Counted from the first letter of the stretch, positions 18,788-30,347 are shown. The stretch is 64,000 nucleotides of DNA from Cellulomonas persica (GCF_007989825.1 NZ_BJUA01000011.1:1-64000); one strand, 5' to 3'. Notes: generated from the sequence alone by a model not told the origin. Made by a program: numbers and translations.

Positions 18788-19731
18788 CGCAGGGTCCGTC
18801 CCGTCAGGTCGAGGAAGACGTCCTCGAGGGTGCGCCGGCCCACGGTCAGGCGCGTCACGAGGACGTCGCGCTCGGCGAGCCAGGCGGTCAGCGCCGCGAC
18901 CGTCGTGGGTTCGACCGCGCCGACGACCGTGTACGAGCCGGGTGCGACCTCGGTGACGACGAGCGGCGCCGTGCCCGGGCGGGCGAGCGCGGTCGTCGCG
19001 GCGGCCACGTCGAACCCCGCGGCCACGTCGAGCCGCAGCGTGCGGTCCTCGCTCGAGGAGACGAGCTCCCGCACCGACCCCTGGGCGATGACCCGGCCGC
19101 CGTCGACGACGGCGACGTGGTCGGCGAGGTCCTCGGCCTCGTCCATGAGGTGCGTGGTCAGCACGACGGCCACACCCTCGTCGCGCAGCTCGCGCACCAG
19201 CTCCCACACCGCGTGCCGCGACTGCGGGTCCATGCCCGCGCTCGGCTCGTCGAGGAACGCGACCTGCGGCCGGCCGACGACCGCCGCGGCGAGCGCCAGG
19301 CGCTGACGCTGGCCGCCCGACAGGCGGCGGACCGTGGTCCGCGCGAACGACGCGAGCCCGAGCCGTTCGGTGAGCTCGTCGAGCGAGCGGGGCCGGGCGT
19401 ACATCCGGGCGACGTGCTCGAGCATCTGGGCCGCCGGGACGCCCGTGGGCAGCCCGCCGTCCTGCAGCATCACGCCGACCCGGGGTCGCAGCTGCGCCGC
19501 GTGCTCGTGCGGGTCGAGGCCCAGGACGCGCACCGCGCCGCCGTCGGGCTTGCGCAGGCCCTCGCAGCACTCGATCGTCGTCGTCTTGCCCGCGCCGTTC
19601 GGCCCCAGCACCGCTGTCACGGCCCCGGGGCGGGCGACGAGGTCGAGGCCGTCGACGACGGCACGTCCGCCGTACCGCTTGACGAGGCCCGTCACCTCGA
19701 CGGCGTGGTCGAGGACTGCGGATGCCGGCAC
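18784..19731 (-). CDS. ABC transporter ATPase next to suf
   Basis: A 315-residue ATPase. Walker A is GPNGAGKTT, the signature is LSGGQRQRLALAAAV, Walker B is VAFLDEPSAGMD and the H-loop is VLTTHLMDEAED. A C-terminal region of about 80 residues follows the nucleotide-binding domain, as in DrrA/CcmA-type exporters. The open frame continues upstream by 119 codons across the sufR promoter region; the GTG at 19731 starts the conserved part and has a leaderless-type -10 box. It is transcribed divergently from sufR. Confidence 0.92.
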   Translation of the reverse strand: MPASAVLDHAVEVTGLVKRYGGRAVVDGLDLVARPGAVTAVLGPNGAGKTTTIECCEGLRKPDGGAVRVLGLDPHEHAAQLRPRVGVMLQDGGLPTGVPAAQMLEHVARMYARPRSLDELTERLGLASFARTTVRRLSGGQRQRLALAAAVVGRPQVAFLDEPSAGMDPQSRHAVWELVRELRDEGVAVVLTTHLMDEAEDLADHVAVVDGGRVIAQGSVRELVSSSEDRTLRLDVAAGFDVAAATTALARPGTAPLVVTEVAPGSYTVVGAVEPTTVAALTAWLAERDVLVTRLTVGRRTLEDVFLDLTGRTLR

Positions 19732-19739
19732 GGTCGAGC

Positions 19740-19745
19740 AGTCTA
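19740..19745 (-). promoter_or_regulatory. -10 box TAGACT, divergent ABC operon
   Basis: TAGACT on the minus strand is followed by eight bases and the GTG at 19731. This suggests a leaderless ABC ATPase transcript and rules out the longer upstream frame. Confidence 0.5.
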
Positions 19746-19822
19746 GGTCGCTTCGGTGCCACGCGTCCCGCACGCGACACGGGGGCGGGGTGGGCGACGT
19801 CACACCCCGGATGGGGCCGGGC

Positions 19823-19898
19823 GAAGGCTTGCCTTCCTTGCCAGATCCGAATTTGGCAACAACCATGTTTCCGAATGCCCGAACGTCTAGACGTCGGG
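19823..19898 (+). promoter_or_regulatory. Cluster of inverted repeats upstream of sufR: candidate SUF operator region
   Basis: Three inverted repeats lie within 76 bp. The first is GAAGGC-TT-GCCTTC at 19823-19836. The second is TTGCCA (19838-19843) with TGGCAA (19854-19859), 10 bases apart. The third is a 10-bp arm pair with one extra A at 19878-19898 (CCCGA-A-CGTCTAGACG-TCGGG). TCCGAAT is also repeated at 19846 and 19870. SufR proteins repress their own operon, so one of these is likely the SufR site; the first resembles the general shape of DtxR/IdeR iron boxes, though weakly. Which protein binds which site is inference. Confidence 0.5.
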
Positions 19899-19969
19899 TC
19901 GGTCCCCCGAAGATCCGCCGCGAGCGGGCGTGTCGTCGGGGCCACCCGCGAGGTGCCCGAGGAGGTGGG

Positions 19970-20740
19970 ATGAGCACGACCGCGCACGACGAGCGAACGC
20001 CCTCCGTCCGCCCCCAGCAGGAGGACTCGAGCGACGCCACCACGCGCCAGCGCGTGCTGCAGCTCGTCGCAGGCGAGGGCCCCATCACGGCGGCCGAGCT
20101 CGCCTCCCGCCTCGACCTGACCCCCGCCGCGATCCGGCGTCACCTCGGCGTGCTCGAGAGTCGCGCGCAGATCGCGGTGCGCGACGGCGCGGGCGTCGGT
20201 CCCGCCCGACGCGGCCGACCGGCCCGGCACTACGTCGTCACGGCCCAGGGCCAGTCCGCGCTCTCGCACCGCTACGCGGAGATCGCCGCGCAGGCACTGC
20301 GGTTCCTCGCCGACACGGCGGGACCGGACGCCGTCGAGCACTTCGCGGCGCAGCGCGTCGCCGAGCTCGAGGCACGTCTCGCCCCCGCCCTCGACGGGGT
20401 CGCGCCGGACGACGTCGCGGGACGCACCGAGGTGCTCGCGCACGAGCTCTCGGCCGACGGCTACGCCGCCACCGCCCGGACCGTCCCTGGTCGGCACGCC
20501 GTCCAGCTGTGCCAGGGGCACTGCCCGGTGCAGGACGTCGCGCACGAGTTCCCGCAGCTGTGCGAGGCGGAGGCACGGGCCTTCTCGCGACTGCTCGGCG
20601 TCCACGTCCAGCGGCTGGCGACCCTCGCCGGCGGCGGGCACGTCTGCACGACGAACATCCCGGTGGCGGTCGCCTCGACCGACCACCCCACGACCGTCAC
20701 GACCCCCCCTGTGCTCGCCCCGGAAGGAACGAACGCATGA
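19970..20740 (+). CDS. sufR: SufR-type iron-sulfur cluster transcriptional regulator
   Basis: A 256-residue regulator with an N-terminal winged helix-turn-helix ([21 protein letters not shown], about residues 38-58) and a C-terminal Cys cluster: Cys181, Cys185 and Cys198, plus Cys226. SufR proteins bind a 4Fe-4S cluster through such cysteines and repress suf genes when clusters are sufficient. ATG at 19970 follows GGAGGTGGG. Its stop overlaps the sufB start (ATGA), so it is first gene of the operon. An upstream extension of the frame covers the promoter and was not used. Confidence 0.93.
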   Translation: MSTTAHDERTPSVRPQQEDSSDATTRQRVLQLVAGEGPITAAELASRLDLTPAAIRRHLGVLESRAQIAVRDGAGVGPARRGRPARHYVVTAQGQSALSHRYAEIAAQALRFLADTAGPDAVEHFAAQRVAELEARLAPALDGVAPDDVAGRTEVLAHELSADGYAATARTVPGRHAVQLCQGHCPVQDVAHEFPQLCEAEARAFSRLLGVHVQRLATLAGGGHVCTTNIPVAVASTDHPTTVTTPPVLAPEGTNA

Positions 20741-22176
20741 GCGCACCCACGCAGGACCCGGCACAGCCGATGACGCAGGACGAGGCCATCGCCTCGATCG
20801 GCAACTACACCTACGGCTGGCACGACACGGACACCGCCGGCGCGACCGCGCGGCGCGGCCTGTCGGAGGACGTCGTGCGGGAGATCTCCCGGCTCAAGAA
20901 CGAGCCGGAGTGGATGCTCAAGACGCGGCTCAAGTCGCTGCGGATGTTCGAGAAGAAGCCCATGCCCTGGTGGGGTGCGGACCTGTCGGGCATCGACTTC
21001 GACAACATCAAGTACTTCGTGCGGTCCACGGAGAAGCAGGCGGCCAGCTGGGACGACCTGCCCGAGGACATCAAGAACACGTACGACCGCCTGGGCATCC
21101 CCGAGGCGGAGAAGCAGCGCCTCGTCGCCGGCGTCGCCGCGCAGTACGAGTCCGAGGTGGTCTACCACCAGATCCAGGAGTCGCTCGAGGAGCAGGGCGT
21201 CATCTTCCTCGACACCGACACCGGCCTGCGCGAGCACCCGGAGATCTTCGAGCAGTACTTCGGCTCGGTCATCCCGCCGGGTGACAACAAGTTCGCCTCG
21301 CTCAACACCGCCGTGTGGTCGGGCGGCTCGTTCGTCTACGTCCCGCCGGGCGTGCACGTCGAGATCCCGCTGCAGGCCTACTTCCGGATCAACACCGAGA
21401 ACATGGGCCAGTTCGAGCGGACGCTGATCATCGCCGACGAGGGCTCGTACGTGCACTACGTCGAGGGCTGCACCGCGCCGGTGTACTCCTCGGACTCGCT
21501 GCACTCGGCCGTCGTCGAGATCGTCGTCAAGAAGAACGCCCGCGTGCGGTACACGACGATCCAGAACTGGTCGAACAACGTCTACAACCTCGTGACGAAG
21601 CGGGCGACTGCGGCCGAGGGCGCGACGATGGAGTGGGTCGACGGCAACATCGGGTCCAAGGTCACCATGAAGTACCCGGCGATCTACCTCATGGGCGAGC
21701 ACGCCCGGGGCGAGACGCTGTCGATCGCGTTCGCGGGCGAGGGCCAGCACCAGGACGCCGGCTCGAAGATGGTGCACGCCGCGCCGCACACGTCGAGCTC
21801 GATCGTCTCGAAGTCGGTCGCGCGCGGCGGTGGCCGCACGTCGTACCGCGGTCTCGTGCAGATCCTCGAGGGCGCCTCGCACTCCGCGTCCAACGTGCTG
21901 TGCGACGCGCTGCTCGTCGACCAGATCTCCCGCTCGGACACCTACCCGTACGTGGACGTCCGCGAGGACGACGTGTCGATGGGCCACGAGGCCACGGTGT
22001 CCCGCGTGAGCGAGGACCAGCTGTTCTACCTGATGTCCCGAGGCATGCCGGAGACGGAGGCCATGGCGATGATCGTGCGCGGGTTCGTCGAGCCCATCGC
22101 ACGTGAGCTGCCCATGGAGTACGCCCTCGAGCTGAACCGCCTCATCGAGCTGCAGATGGAAGGGGCCGTCGGCTGA
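20737..22176 (+). CDS. sufB: Fe-S cluster assembly scaffold SufB
   Basis: A 479-residue scaffold component of the SufBC2D complex. It has the SufB signature segments [13 protein letters not shown] at the start, [20 protein letters not shown], the conserved Cys in [15 protein letters not shown], and [21 protein letters not shown] near the end. Many mycobacterial SufB proteins carry an intein; this one is uninterrupted and normal in length. The ATG overlaps sufR by four bases and its stop overlaps sufD by one base. Confidence 0.97.
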   Translation: MSAPTQDPAQPMTQDEAIASIGNYTYGWHDTDTAGATARRGLSEDVVREISRLKNEPEWMLKTRLKSLRMFEKKPMPWWGADLSGIDFDNIKYFVRSTEKQAASWDDLPEDIKNTYDRLGIPEAEKQRLVAGVAAQYESEVVYHQIQESLEEQGVIFLDTDTGLREHPEIFEQYFGSVIPPGDNKFASLNTAVWSGGSFVYVPPGVHVEIPLQAYFRINTENMGQFERTLIIADEGSYVHYVEGCTAPVYSSDSLHSAVVEIVVKKNARVRYTTIQNWSNNVYNLVTKRATAAEGATMEWVDGNIGSKVTMKYPAIYLMGEHARGETLSIAFAGEGQHQDAGSKMVHAAPHTSSSIVSKSVARGGGRTSYRGLVQILEGASHSASNVLCDALLVDQISRSDTYPYVDVREDDVSMGHEATVSRVSEDQLFYLMSRGMPETEAMAMIVRGFVEPIARELPMEYALELNRLIELQMEGAVG

Positions 22177-23471
22177 TGACGACCACCACGAACGAGTCGG
22201 GCCTGACGACCGACCACTCCCGCGCGGTCGCCGACGGCGCGCACACGCACGGCGTGGGTGCCGTCCCCGAGGCCTCGCGCGCCGAGCGCCTGACGTCCTT
22301 CGACGTCGCGGACTTCGCGGTCCCGAGCGGTCGCGAGGAGGAGTGGCGGTTCGCGCCCGTCGCGCGCCTCGCGCCGCTGTTCGCCGCGGACTCGGGCGGC
22401 GTGCTCGAGGGCCACGGCGTGCTGACCACCGTCGTCGAGTCGCCCGAGGTGAGTGTCGAGATCGTCGACCGCGGCGACGCGCGTCTCGGCGTGGCCGGCA
22501 AGCCCGGGGACCGGGCCGCGGCGGTCGCGTGGGCCTCGGTGCCGCGCGCGACGCTCGTGACGATCCCGCGCGAGGCCGTCGCCTCGAAGGTCACGTCGGT
22601 CCGGATCGAGGGCGTCGAGGGTGCGGGCACGCACGACGCCCCGCTCGAGGCGACCGCCGCGCACCTCGTCGTGCGGGCCGAGGCGATGTCGCAGGGCACG
22701 GTCGTCATCGACCACGTCGGCCACGCCTCGCTCACCGAGACCGTCGAGATCGTCGCCGAGGACGGCGCGCACCTGACGGTCGTCTCGGTGCACGACTGGG
22801 CCGAGGGCTCGGTGCACGCCGCGTCCCACCGCCTCACGGTCGGCCGCGACGCCACGGTCAAGCACATCGTCGTGACGCTCGGCGGCGACGTCGTGCGCGT
22901 GACGCCCGACGCCGAGTTCACCGGTGAGGGCGGCTCGGTCACGATGCTCGGGCTGTACTTCGCGGACGCGTCGCAGCACCAGGAGCACCGCCTGTTCGTC
23001 GACCACGCGGTCCCGAACTGCGTGAGCCGTGTGACCTACAAGGGCGCGCTGCAGGGCGAGGGCGCCCACACGGTGTGGGTCGGCGACGTCCTGATCCGTG
23101 CCGAGGCCGAGGGCACCGACACGTACGAGCTCAACCGCAACCTCGTCCTGACCGACGGGGCGCGCGCGGACTCCGTGCCGAACCTCGAGATCGAGACCGG
23201 GCTCATCGAGGGCGCGGGGCACGCGTCCGCGACGGGTCGGTTCGACGACGAGCAGCTGTTCTACCTGCGGGCCCGCGGCATCCCGGAGCCCGACGCGCGT
23301 CGTCTCGTCGTGCGCGGCTTCTTCGCCGAGCTCGTGCACGAGATCGGCGTGCCCGAGGTCGAGGAGCGCCTCATCGCCGCGATCGAGGCCGAGCTCGAGG
23401 AGTCCATGTCCGTGCTCGACCAGGTGTCTGTCGAGGGCGGAGAGGCCGGCGCCGTCGTGGAGCAGGCATGA
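22176..23471 (+). CDS. sufD: Fe-S cluster assembly protein SufD
   Basis: A 431-residue SufB paralogue that pairs with SufB and SufC. The N-terminal helical part includes VPSGREEEWRFAPV, and the beta-helix C-terminal half ends with ASATGRFDDEQLFYLRARGIPE and a helical tail. TGATG overlap with sufB and ATGA overlap with the Rieske gene give tight coupling. Confidence 0.96.
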   Translation: MTTTTNESGLTTDHSRAVADGAHTHGVGAVPEASRAERLTSFDVADFAVPSGREEEWRFAPVARLAPLFAADSGGVLEGHGVLTTVVESPEVSVEIVDRGDARLGVAGKPGDRAAAVAWASVPRATLVTIPREAVASKVTSVRIEGVEGAGTHDAPLEATAAHLVVRAEAMSQGTVVIDHVGHASLTETVEIVAEDGAHLTVVSVHDWAEGSVHAASHRLTVGRDATVKHIVVTLGGDVVRVTPDAEFTGEGGSVTMLGLYFADASQHQEHRLFVDHAVPNCVSRVTYKGALQGEGAHTVWVGDVLIRAEAEGTDTYELNRNLVLTDGARADSVPNLEIETGLIEGAGHASATGRFDDEQLFYLRARGIPEPDARRLVVRGFFAELVHEIGVPEVEERLIAAIEAELEESMSVLDQVSVEGGEAGAVVEQA

Positions 23472-23800
23472 CCGCACAGCTCGCGTGCTACGCGTCGGAC
23501 GTCCCCACCGGCGGCACGCTGCGCGTCGAGCTCGAGGCCGAGACCGGGACGGTCGAGGTCGCGATCGTGCGTGACGACGACGGCGAGCTGCACGCGATCA
23601 GCGACATCTGCTCGCACGGCGCCGTCTCGCTGTCCGACGGCGAGGTGGAGGGCTGCACGATCGAGTGCTGGCTGCACGGCTCGCGCTTCGACCTGCGCTC
23701 CGGCAAGCCGCTCGGCCCGCCCGCCGTCACCCCCGTCCCCGTCTACCCGGTCACGCTGGACGGCGAGCGCGTGCTCGTCGACGTCGACCGGACACTCTGA
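23468..23800 (+). CDS. Rieske-type 2Fe-2S ferredoxin of the SUF operon
   Basis: A 110-residue soluble protein with the two Rieske ligand motifs C-S-H-G (in DICSHGAVSL) and C-W-L-H-G (in IECWLHGSRF), about 16 residues apart, binding a 2Fe-2S cluster through two Cys and two His. It resembles the non-haem ferredoxin subunits of aromatic dioxygenases but stands alone here. Small Rieske proteins between sufD and sufC are frequent in Streptomyces and relatives and absent in Mycobacterium. A role in electron supply or cluster handover for SUF is inference. ATG overlaps the sufD stop. Confidence 0.92.
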   Translation: MTAQLACYASDVPTGGTLRVELEAETGTVEVAIVRDDDGELHAISDICSHGAVSLSDGEVEGCTIECWLHGSRFDLRSGKPLGPPAVTPVPVYPVTLDGERVLVDVDRTL

Positions 23801-23823
23801 CCTTTCACTGAGGAGCACCCCGC

Positions 23824-26439
<2,616 letters not shown>

Positions 26440-26443
<4 letters not shown>

Positions 26444-26769
26444 GCACCCCCACGACACCGTCGCCCTCGACGGTCGCCGACGTCGAGGAGGCCATGCGCG
26501 ACGTCATCGACCCCGAGCTCGGCATCAACGTCGTCGACCTCGGGCTCGTGTACGGCATCGCGCTCGAGCAGAACACCGCGGTGATCGACATGACGCTCAC
26601 GTCGGCGGCGTGCCCGCTCACCGACGTCATCGAGGACCAGTCGGCCCAGGCTCTCGACGGCATCGTCGACGGCTTCCGGATCAACTGGGTCTGGATGCCG
26701 CCGTGGGGCCCCGAGAAGATCACCGACGACGGCCGCGAGCAGATGCGAGCGCTCGGCTTCAACATCTGA
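26440..26769 (+). CDS. sufT: SufT-like DUF59 (MIP18 family) Fe-S assembly protein
   Basis: A 109-residue protein of the DUF59/PaaD family: DPELGINVVDLGLVYG, then the Cys-containing TSAACPLTDV, and a C-terminal MPPWGPEKITDDGREQMRALGF. SufT proteins help maturation of some Fe-S enzymes. Last gene of the operon, followed by a strong hairpin. Confidence 0.94.
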
Positions 26770-26781
26770 CGCGGCACGACG

Positions 26782-26819
26782 GGAGGCGGTGGACGACGAA
26801 CGCGTCGTCCACCGCCTCC
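26782..26819 (+). terminator. Strong hairpin terminator of the suf operon
   Basis: A perfect 17-bp stem (26782-26798 with 26803-26819) and 4-base loop AACG starts 12 bases after the sufT stop. No T-run follows. The rest of the 233-bp gap up to the convergent NYN gene shows no gene. Confidence 0.85.
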
Positions 26820-27002
26820 GTCGTCCCCGGGTCACGTGTGCCGCCCCGGTCGGGAGCGGCGCCGCCGACCCGGCGTGAGTGCAGCGATCGATGCCGCCAA
26901 GGTGCACCCGACCGGCACGGTTGCTGCATTCATCCCTGCACCGAGCGGGGCAGAGCGCGACCGGCCGCGGCGTCAGGCGTCGTGCACCGGCGCTCCGCGT
27001 GG

Positions 27003-27944
27003 TCAGCGGTAGCTGGGGCGCAGGCGGACGCGCGGCTGGTGCTTGGCCGACTCCTTGGCGATCTCGACGATGCTCGTGCGCGAGGCGATGAAGTCGCTGA
27101 ACGACGTGAAGCCGAGCGGTCGCTCGGAGAACGCCGGGTCGAGGCGCACCATCTGGCTCTTCACCTCGCCGTACGAGAGCCAGGGCTCGTCGTCCTTCTT
27201 CGCGTGGATGAGCCGCATCGCGCGCATGAGCAGCTGCGTCGCCCGGCGCTGCGCGGCGCGGTCGCCGTTGGGCGCCTGCTCCGCCGGGCGCTCGTCGGGT
27301 GCCTCGGACGCGGCGTCCGGGGAGGCGGCCGGTGCCGGGACGGCCGGCACGTCGGGCTCGTCGTCCTCCGGCGGCGCGGAGGTGTCGAGGATCGCGTCGT
27401 AGTCGGCGTACTCGTCGCACGCGGACATGAGCGAACGGCTCGTCGAGCCCGCGACACCGACGCCGATGACCGTGCGGCCCAGGCGCTTGGCGCGCTGCGC
27501 GAGCGCGATGTAGTCGGAGTCGCCCGCGATGATCACGACGTGCGTGAGGTCCTCGAGGCGGAACAGGTCCTCGATGACGTCGACCGCGAGCCGGATGTCC
27601 GCGCCGTTCTTCATGCGCGGGCCCACGGGGAACAGCTGCGTGAGGTCGACCGCGCGGTCGATGAGCTGCTGGTGGTAGCCGGCGTTGACGGGCTGCGACC
27701 AGTCCGCGTACGCGCGGCTGACGACGACGCGGCCGAAGGACGACGCGTAGTCGATGATCGCATCCACGTCGACCCGCGCGGCGCGCAGCCGCGTCGCGAC
27801 CTCGCCGTCGCCGTCGAGGCGGTGTCGGCGCGCGTCGTCGGACTGGAACGCGCCCCGGCGGTGCACCTGGTCGTACCGCGAGATGACGATGTTGTCGAAG
27901 TCGATGTAGACCGCGACGCGGGCGGCGCTCTCGTCCGTGCTCAT
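27003..27944 (-). CDS. NYN-domain protein with C-terminal OST-HTH/LOTUS-like region
   Basis: A 313-residue protein. The N-terminal NYN (PIN-like) domain has the acidic metal-site motifs VAVYIDFDNI, KNGADIRLAVDVIEDL and IAGDSDYIALAQR, so a ribonuclease activity is likely. A Pro/Ala/Asp-rich linker (about 195-235) leads to a C-terminal region resembling the LOTUS domain (SYGEVKSQMVRLDPAF, then FTSFSDFIA), which in other proteins binds RNA or G-rich structures. This two-domain layout is common among bacterial LabA/DUF88 relatives. ATG at 27944 has CAGACT six bases upstream. No adjacent toxin or antitoxin-like gene, so the target is unknown. Confidence 0.88.
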   Translation of the reverse strand: MSTDESAARVAVYIDFDNIVISRYDQVHRRGAFQSDDARRHRLDGDGEVATRLRAARVDVDAIIDYASSFGRVVVSRAYADWSQPVNAGYHQQLIDRAVDLTQLFPVGPRMKNGADIRLAVDVIEDLFRLEDLTHVVIIAGDSDYIALAQRAKRLGRTVIGVGVAGSTSRSLMSACDEYADYDAILDTSAPPEDDEPDVPAVPAPAASPDAASEAPDERPAEQAPNGDRAAQRRATQLLMRAMRLIHAKKDDEPWLSYGEVKSQMVRLDPAFSERPLGFTSFSDFIASRTSIVEIAKESAKHQPRVRLRPSYR

Positions 27945-27978
27945 AGGGGGAGTCTGCCGTGGATGAGGCCCTCGCGGG

Positions 27979-28860
27979 TCACAGGTCGCGGGCGGCGAAC
28001 GTGTCGCACGCCGCGAGGTCGCGCTTCTCGTAGCCGGTGGTGAACCACCGCTGGCGCTGCTCGCTCGAGCCGTGCGTCCACGAGTCGGGGTTCACGCCGC
28101 TGCCGGACTGCTGCTGGATGTGGTCGTCGCCGACAGCCTCGGCGGCGTCGATCGCCTGCGCGAGCTCCTCGGCGGTGATCGGCTTGAGGTAGGTGACGCC
28201 GGTGTCCGGGTCCTTCGTCGTCGCGGCGTTGCCGGCCCACATGCCCGCGTAGCAGTCGGCCTGCAGCTCGACGCGCACGGAGTCCGACTCGGCGCCCGTG
28301 CCGCCGCGGTCGGCGGAGTCGAAGACGCCCGTGACGTGCTGGATGTGGTGGCCGTACTCGTGCGCGTAGACGTACATCTCGGCGAGCGGCCCGCCCTGCG
28401 CGCCGAACCGGCTCGTGAGCAGGTCGAAAAAGCCGAGGTCGAGGTAGATCGTCTGGTCGCCCGGGCAGTAGAAGGGCCCGGACGCCGAGGACGCCTGCCC
28501 GCACGCCGTCGAGACCGCGGACGTGAACTCGACGGCCTCGGGGATGTTGGCGTCCGCGTCGGCCAGCGTCGACGACCAGTACGTGTCGAGCGAGTCGAGC
28601 GTCGCGGACAGGCGGCACGCGCGGTCGGTGTTGGCCTGCTCGGCGGTGCACTCGCCGATCGTCGAGTCGGTCCCCGGCTCCCCGCCGCCACCCCCGCCGA
28701 GGAGTGCGGTCGGGTCGTTGCCCGTGAGCAGGCTGATCGCGAGGATCACGAGCAGCCCGAGGCCGCCCACGCCGCCGCCGATCGCCGCACCGCGCCCCGC
28801 GCCGGAACGGCGCGACTGCACGCGCCCACCGCCGAAGCTGCCACCTTCCTGGAACGTCAC
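27979..28860 (-). CDS. Neutral zinc metallopeptidase (YpfJ/KPN_02809 family)
   Basis: A 293-residue protein with a Gly/Arg/Ser-rich start (FQEGGSFGGGRVQSRRSG), one membrane segment (about 33-53) and a large outer domain. The zinc motif is AHEYGHHIQ (HExGH). Four or more Cys in the outer domain may form disulfides. The family resembles putative neutral zinc metallopeptidases found widely in bacteria; the substrate is unknown. The GTG at 28860 with TAGCGT seven bases upstream is preferred to a longer frame that begins inside the neighbouring gene. Confidence 0.9.
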   Translation of the reverse strand: MTFQEGGSFGGGRVQSRRSGAGRGAAIGGGVGGLGLLVILAISLLTGNDPTALLGGGGGGEPGTDSTIGECTAEQANTDRACRLSATLDSLDTYWSSTLADADANIPEAVEFTSAVSTACGQASSASGPFYCPGDQTIYLDLGFFDLLTSRFGAQGGPLAEMYVYAHEYGHHIQHVTGVFDSADRGGTGAESDSVRVELQADCYAGMWAGNAATTKDPDTGVTYLKPITAEELAQAIDAAEAVGDDHIQQQSGSGVNPDSWTHGSSEQRQRWFTTGYEKRDLAACDTFAARDL

Positions 28861-28867
28861 GACGAGG

Positions 28868-28873
28868 ACGCTA
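28868..28873 (-). promoter_or_regulatory. -10 box TAGCGT, leaderless metallopeptidase gene
   Basis: TAGCGT on the minus strand, seven bases before the GTG at 28860. It overlaps the end of the bioN coding region. Confidence 0.5.
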
Positions 28874-29620
28874 GTCCTCGCCGCGACCCCGCGCGCGCTC
28901 AGCGGGGGAGACATCCTCGCCCAGGCCACGTGCCGCGAGCGCCTCCCCGGTCGCACGCGCGTGGCCGACCATGCGCACCGCGGCCGGTACGACGACGGCG
29001 CGCGGCGAACGTTCGAGCCCACGCGCCCGCGCGGCGTCGCGGGACTGCGCCGCCGCGTGCACGAGCACCGGGACGGACCGCAGCATGAGGCTGATCGCGA
29101 GCGCGACGGTCTCGGGCGCGAGCCCGACGTGCCGCAGGGGTCGTGCCGCGCGGCGCACGGCGTCGAGCAGGTCGTCGGCCCGGGTGGTCGCGGTGACCAC
29201 GGTCGCGAGCAGGACGAGGGCGAGCAGGTCCGCCGCCGTCTCGAACCCGACGGCCCACCCGCGGGCCCACGTCTGGTAGACGCCGACGACGAGCGCGACG
29301 ACCGCGAAGCCCGTCAGACCACGTCGGGTGCGGTGCCAGTGCAGGCCGGCGACGACGTGCGCGAGCACCGCGACGCCGAGGGCGACCGCGGCGCTCAGCG
29401 GTCCGCGCACCAGCACGACGGCCAGGCCGCTCACCGCGAGGGCGAGCAGCTTGCCCGCAGCCGGGGCGCGGTGCAGCGGCGAGGTGCCGGGCTGGTACAG
29501 GCCGAGCGGACCGGACCACGCCGGACGCAGGGGACCGCCCCCGCGTCGCCGTGCCCTCGGGCCGACGCCAGTCCCGTGCGGCTCGGCGGCTGGCTCGGGC
29601 GTCACCCGTGCGGCGGTCAT
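28871..29620 (-). CDS. bioN: ECF transporter transmembrane protein (EcfT/BioN)
   Basis: A 249-residue membrane protein with about five hydrophobic segments and the EcfT coupling-helix motifs AQSRDAARARGLER and, later, ATGEALAARGLGE, each an Ala-Arg-Gly type signature. It links the ATPase to the substrate-binding BioY. It ends the bioY-bioM-bioN operon, seven bases after bioM. The N-terminal 30 residues are Arg/Pro/Gly rich and variable. Confidence 0.9.
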   Translation of the reverse strand: MTAARVTPEPAAEPHGTGVGPRARRRGGGPLRPAWSGPLGLYQPGTSPLHRAPAAGKLLALAVSGLAVVLVRGPLSAAVALGVAVLAHVVAGLHWHRTRRGLTGFAVVALVVGVYQTWARGWAVGFETAADLLALVLLATVVTATTRADDLLDAVRRAARPLRHVGLAPETVALAISLMLRSVPVLVHAAAQSRDAARARGLERSPRAVVVPAAVRMVGHARATGEALAARGLGEDVSPAERARGRGED

Positions 29621-29627
29621 CGTCGGC

Positions 29628-30347
29628 TCATCGTCGGCTCGGCGACCGCATGAGCGACTCGTAGGCGGCGACCGCCTCGGCAGGCGGGCCGTCGTGCACG
29701 ACGAGGCCCTCGTCGACGACGAGCACGCGCTCGGCGCGGCGCGCGGCGTCGAGGTCGTGCGTGACGACGACGACCTGCTGCGGCAGGCTCGCCAGGAGGT
29801 CGTCGACCACGCCGCGCCAGCGCAGGTCGAGCAACGTCGTCGGCTCGTCGCACACGAGCACGTCGGGGTCGGTCGCGAGCACGCTCGTCAGCGCGAGGAG
29901 CTGCCGCTGCCCGCCGGACAGCGCGTGCACCGGCAGGTCGGCGCGGTCGGCCAGCCCGACGCGCGCGAGCGCGTCCCGGGCGCGCGCCTCGCGCTCGGTC
30001 GAGTCGGGGACCGTGCGGCGCAACGAGAGCGCGACGTCCTCGACGGGCGTCGGCATCACGAGCTGCGCGTCCGGGTCGGTGAAGACGAACCCCACGCGTC
30101 GTCGGACGGCCGGGCCGTCGTGCGCGGTGGAGAGCCCGTCGACGACCACCGAGCCGGCCGATGGCAGGACGAGACCGTTGAGCAGGCGCGCAAGGGTCGA
30201 CTTGCCGGACCCGTTCGCGCCGACGACCGCGACGCGGCGCTCGGCGATCGTCGTCGAGACCGGGCCGAGCAGGCGCGTGACCGTGTCCGGACCGCCTGCG
30301 GGGTCGGGGGTCCAGGCCGTGACGAGCGCGTCGCGCAGCTCGATCAT
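29628..30347 (-). CDS. bioM: ECF transporter ATPase (BioM)
   Basis: A 239-residue ABC ATPase energising biotin uptake. Walker A is GANGSGKST, the signature is LSGGQRQLLALTSVL, Walker B is VLVCDEPTTLLD and the H-loop VVVTHDLDAAR. The Q-loop FTDPDAQLVMPT is typical of ECF ATPases. ATG at 30347 overlaps the bioY stop by one base (TGATG); the longer upstream frame lies in bioY. Confidence 0.94.
   Translation of the reverse strand: MIELRDALVTAWTPDPAGGPDTVTRLLGPVSTTIAERRVAVVGANGSGKSTLARLLNGLVLPSAGSVVVDGLSTAHDGPAVRRRVGFVFTDPDAQLVMPTPVEDVALSLRRTVPDSTEREARARDALARVGLADRADLPVHALSGGQRQLLALTSVLATDPDVLVCDEPTTLLDLRWRGVVDDLLASLPQQVVVVTHDLDAARRAERVLVVDEGLVVHDGPPAEAVAAYESLMRSPSRR

Noticed and set aside
16092..18956. 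A 954-codon open frame on the plus strand, opposite the ABC and ctaA genes
   Set aside because: It is antisense to well-supported conserved genes and its translation is only Arg/Ala/Gly/Pro-rich. Long antisense frames are expected at this GC content.
19823..19836. DtxR/IdeR iron box before sufR
   Set aside because: GAAGGC-TT-GCCTTC is a good palindrome but matches the iron-box consensus only loosely, so I list it as part of a general operator cluster and do not name the regulator.
20737..22176. Intein in SufB, as in mycobacteria
   Set aside because: The sequence is collinear with SufB and of normal length, with no splicing motif.
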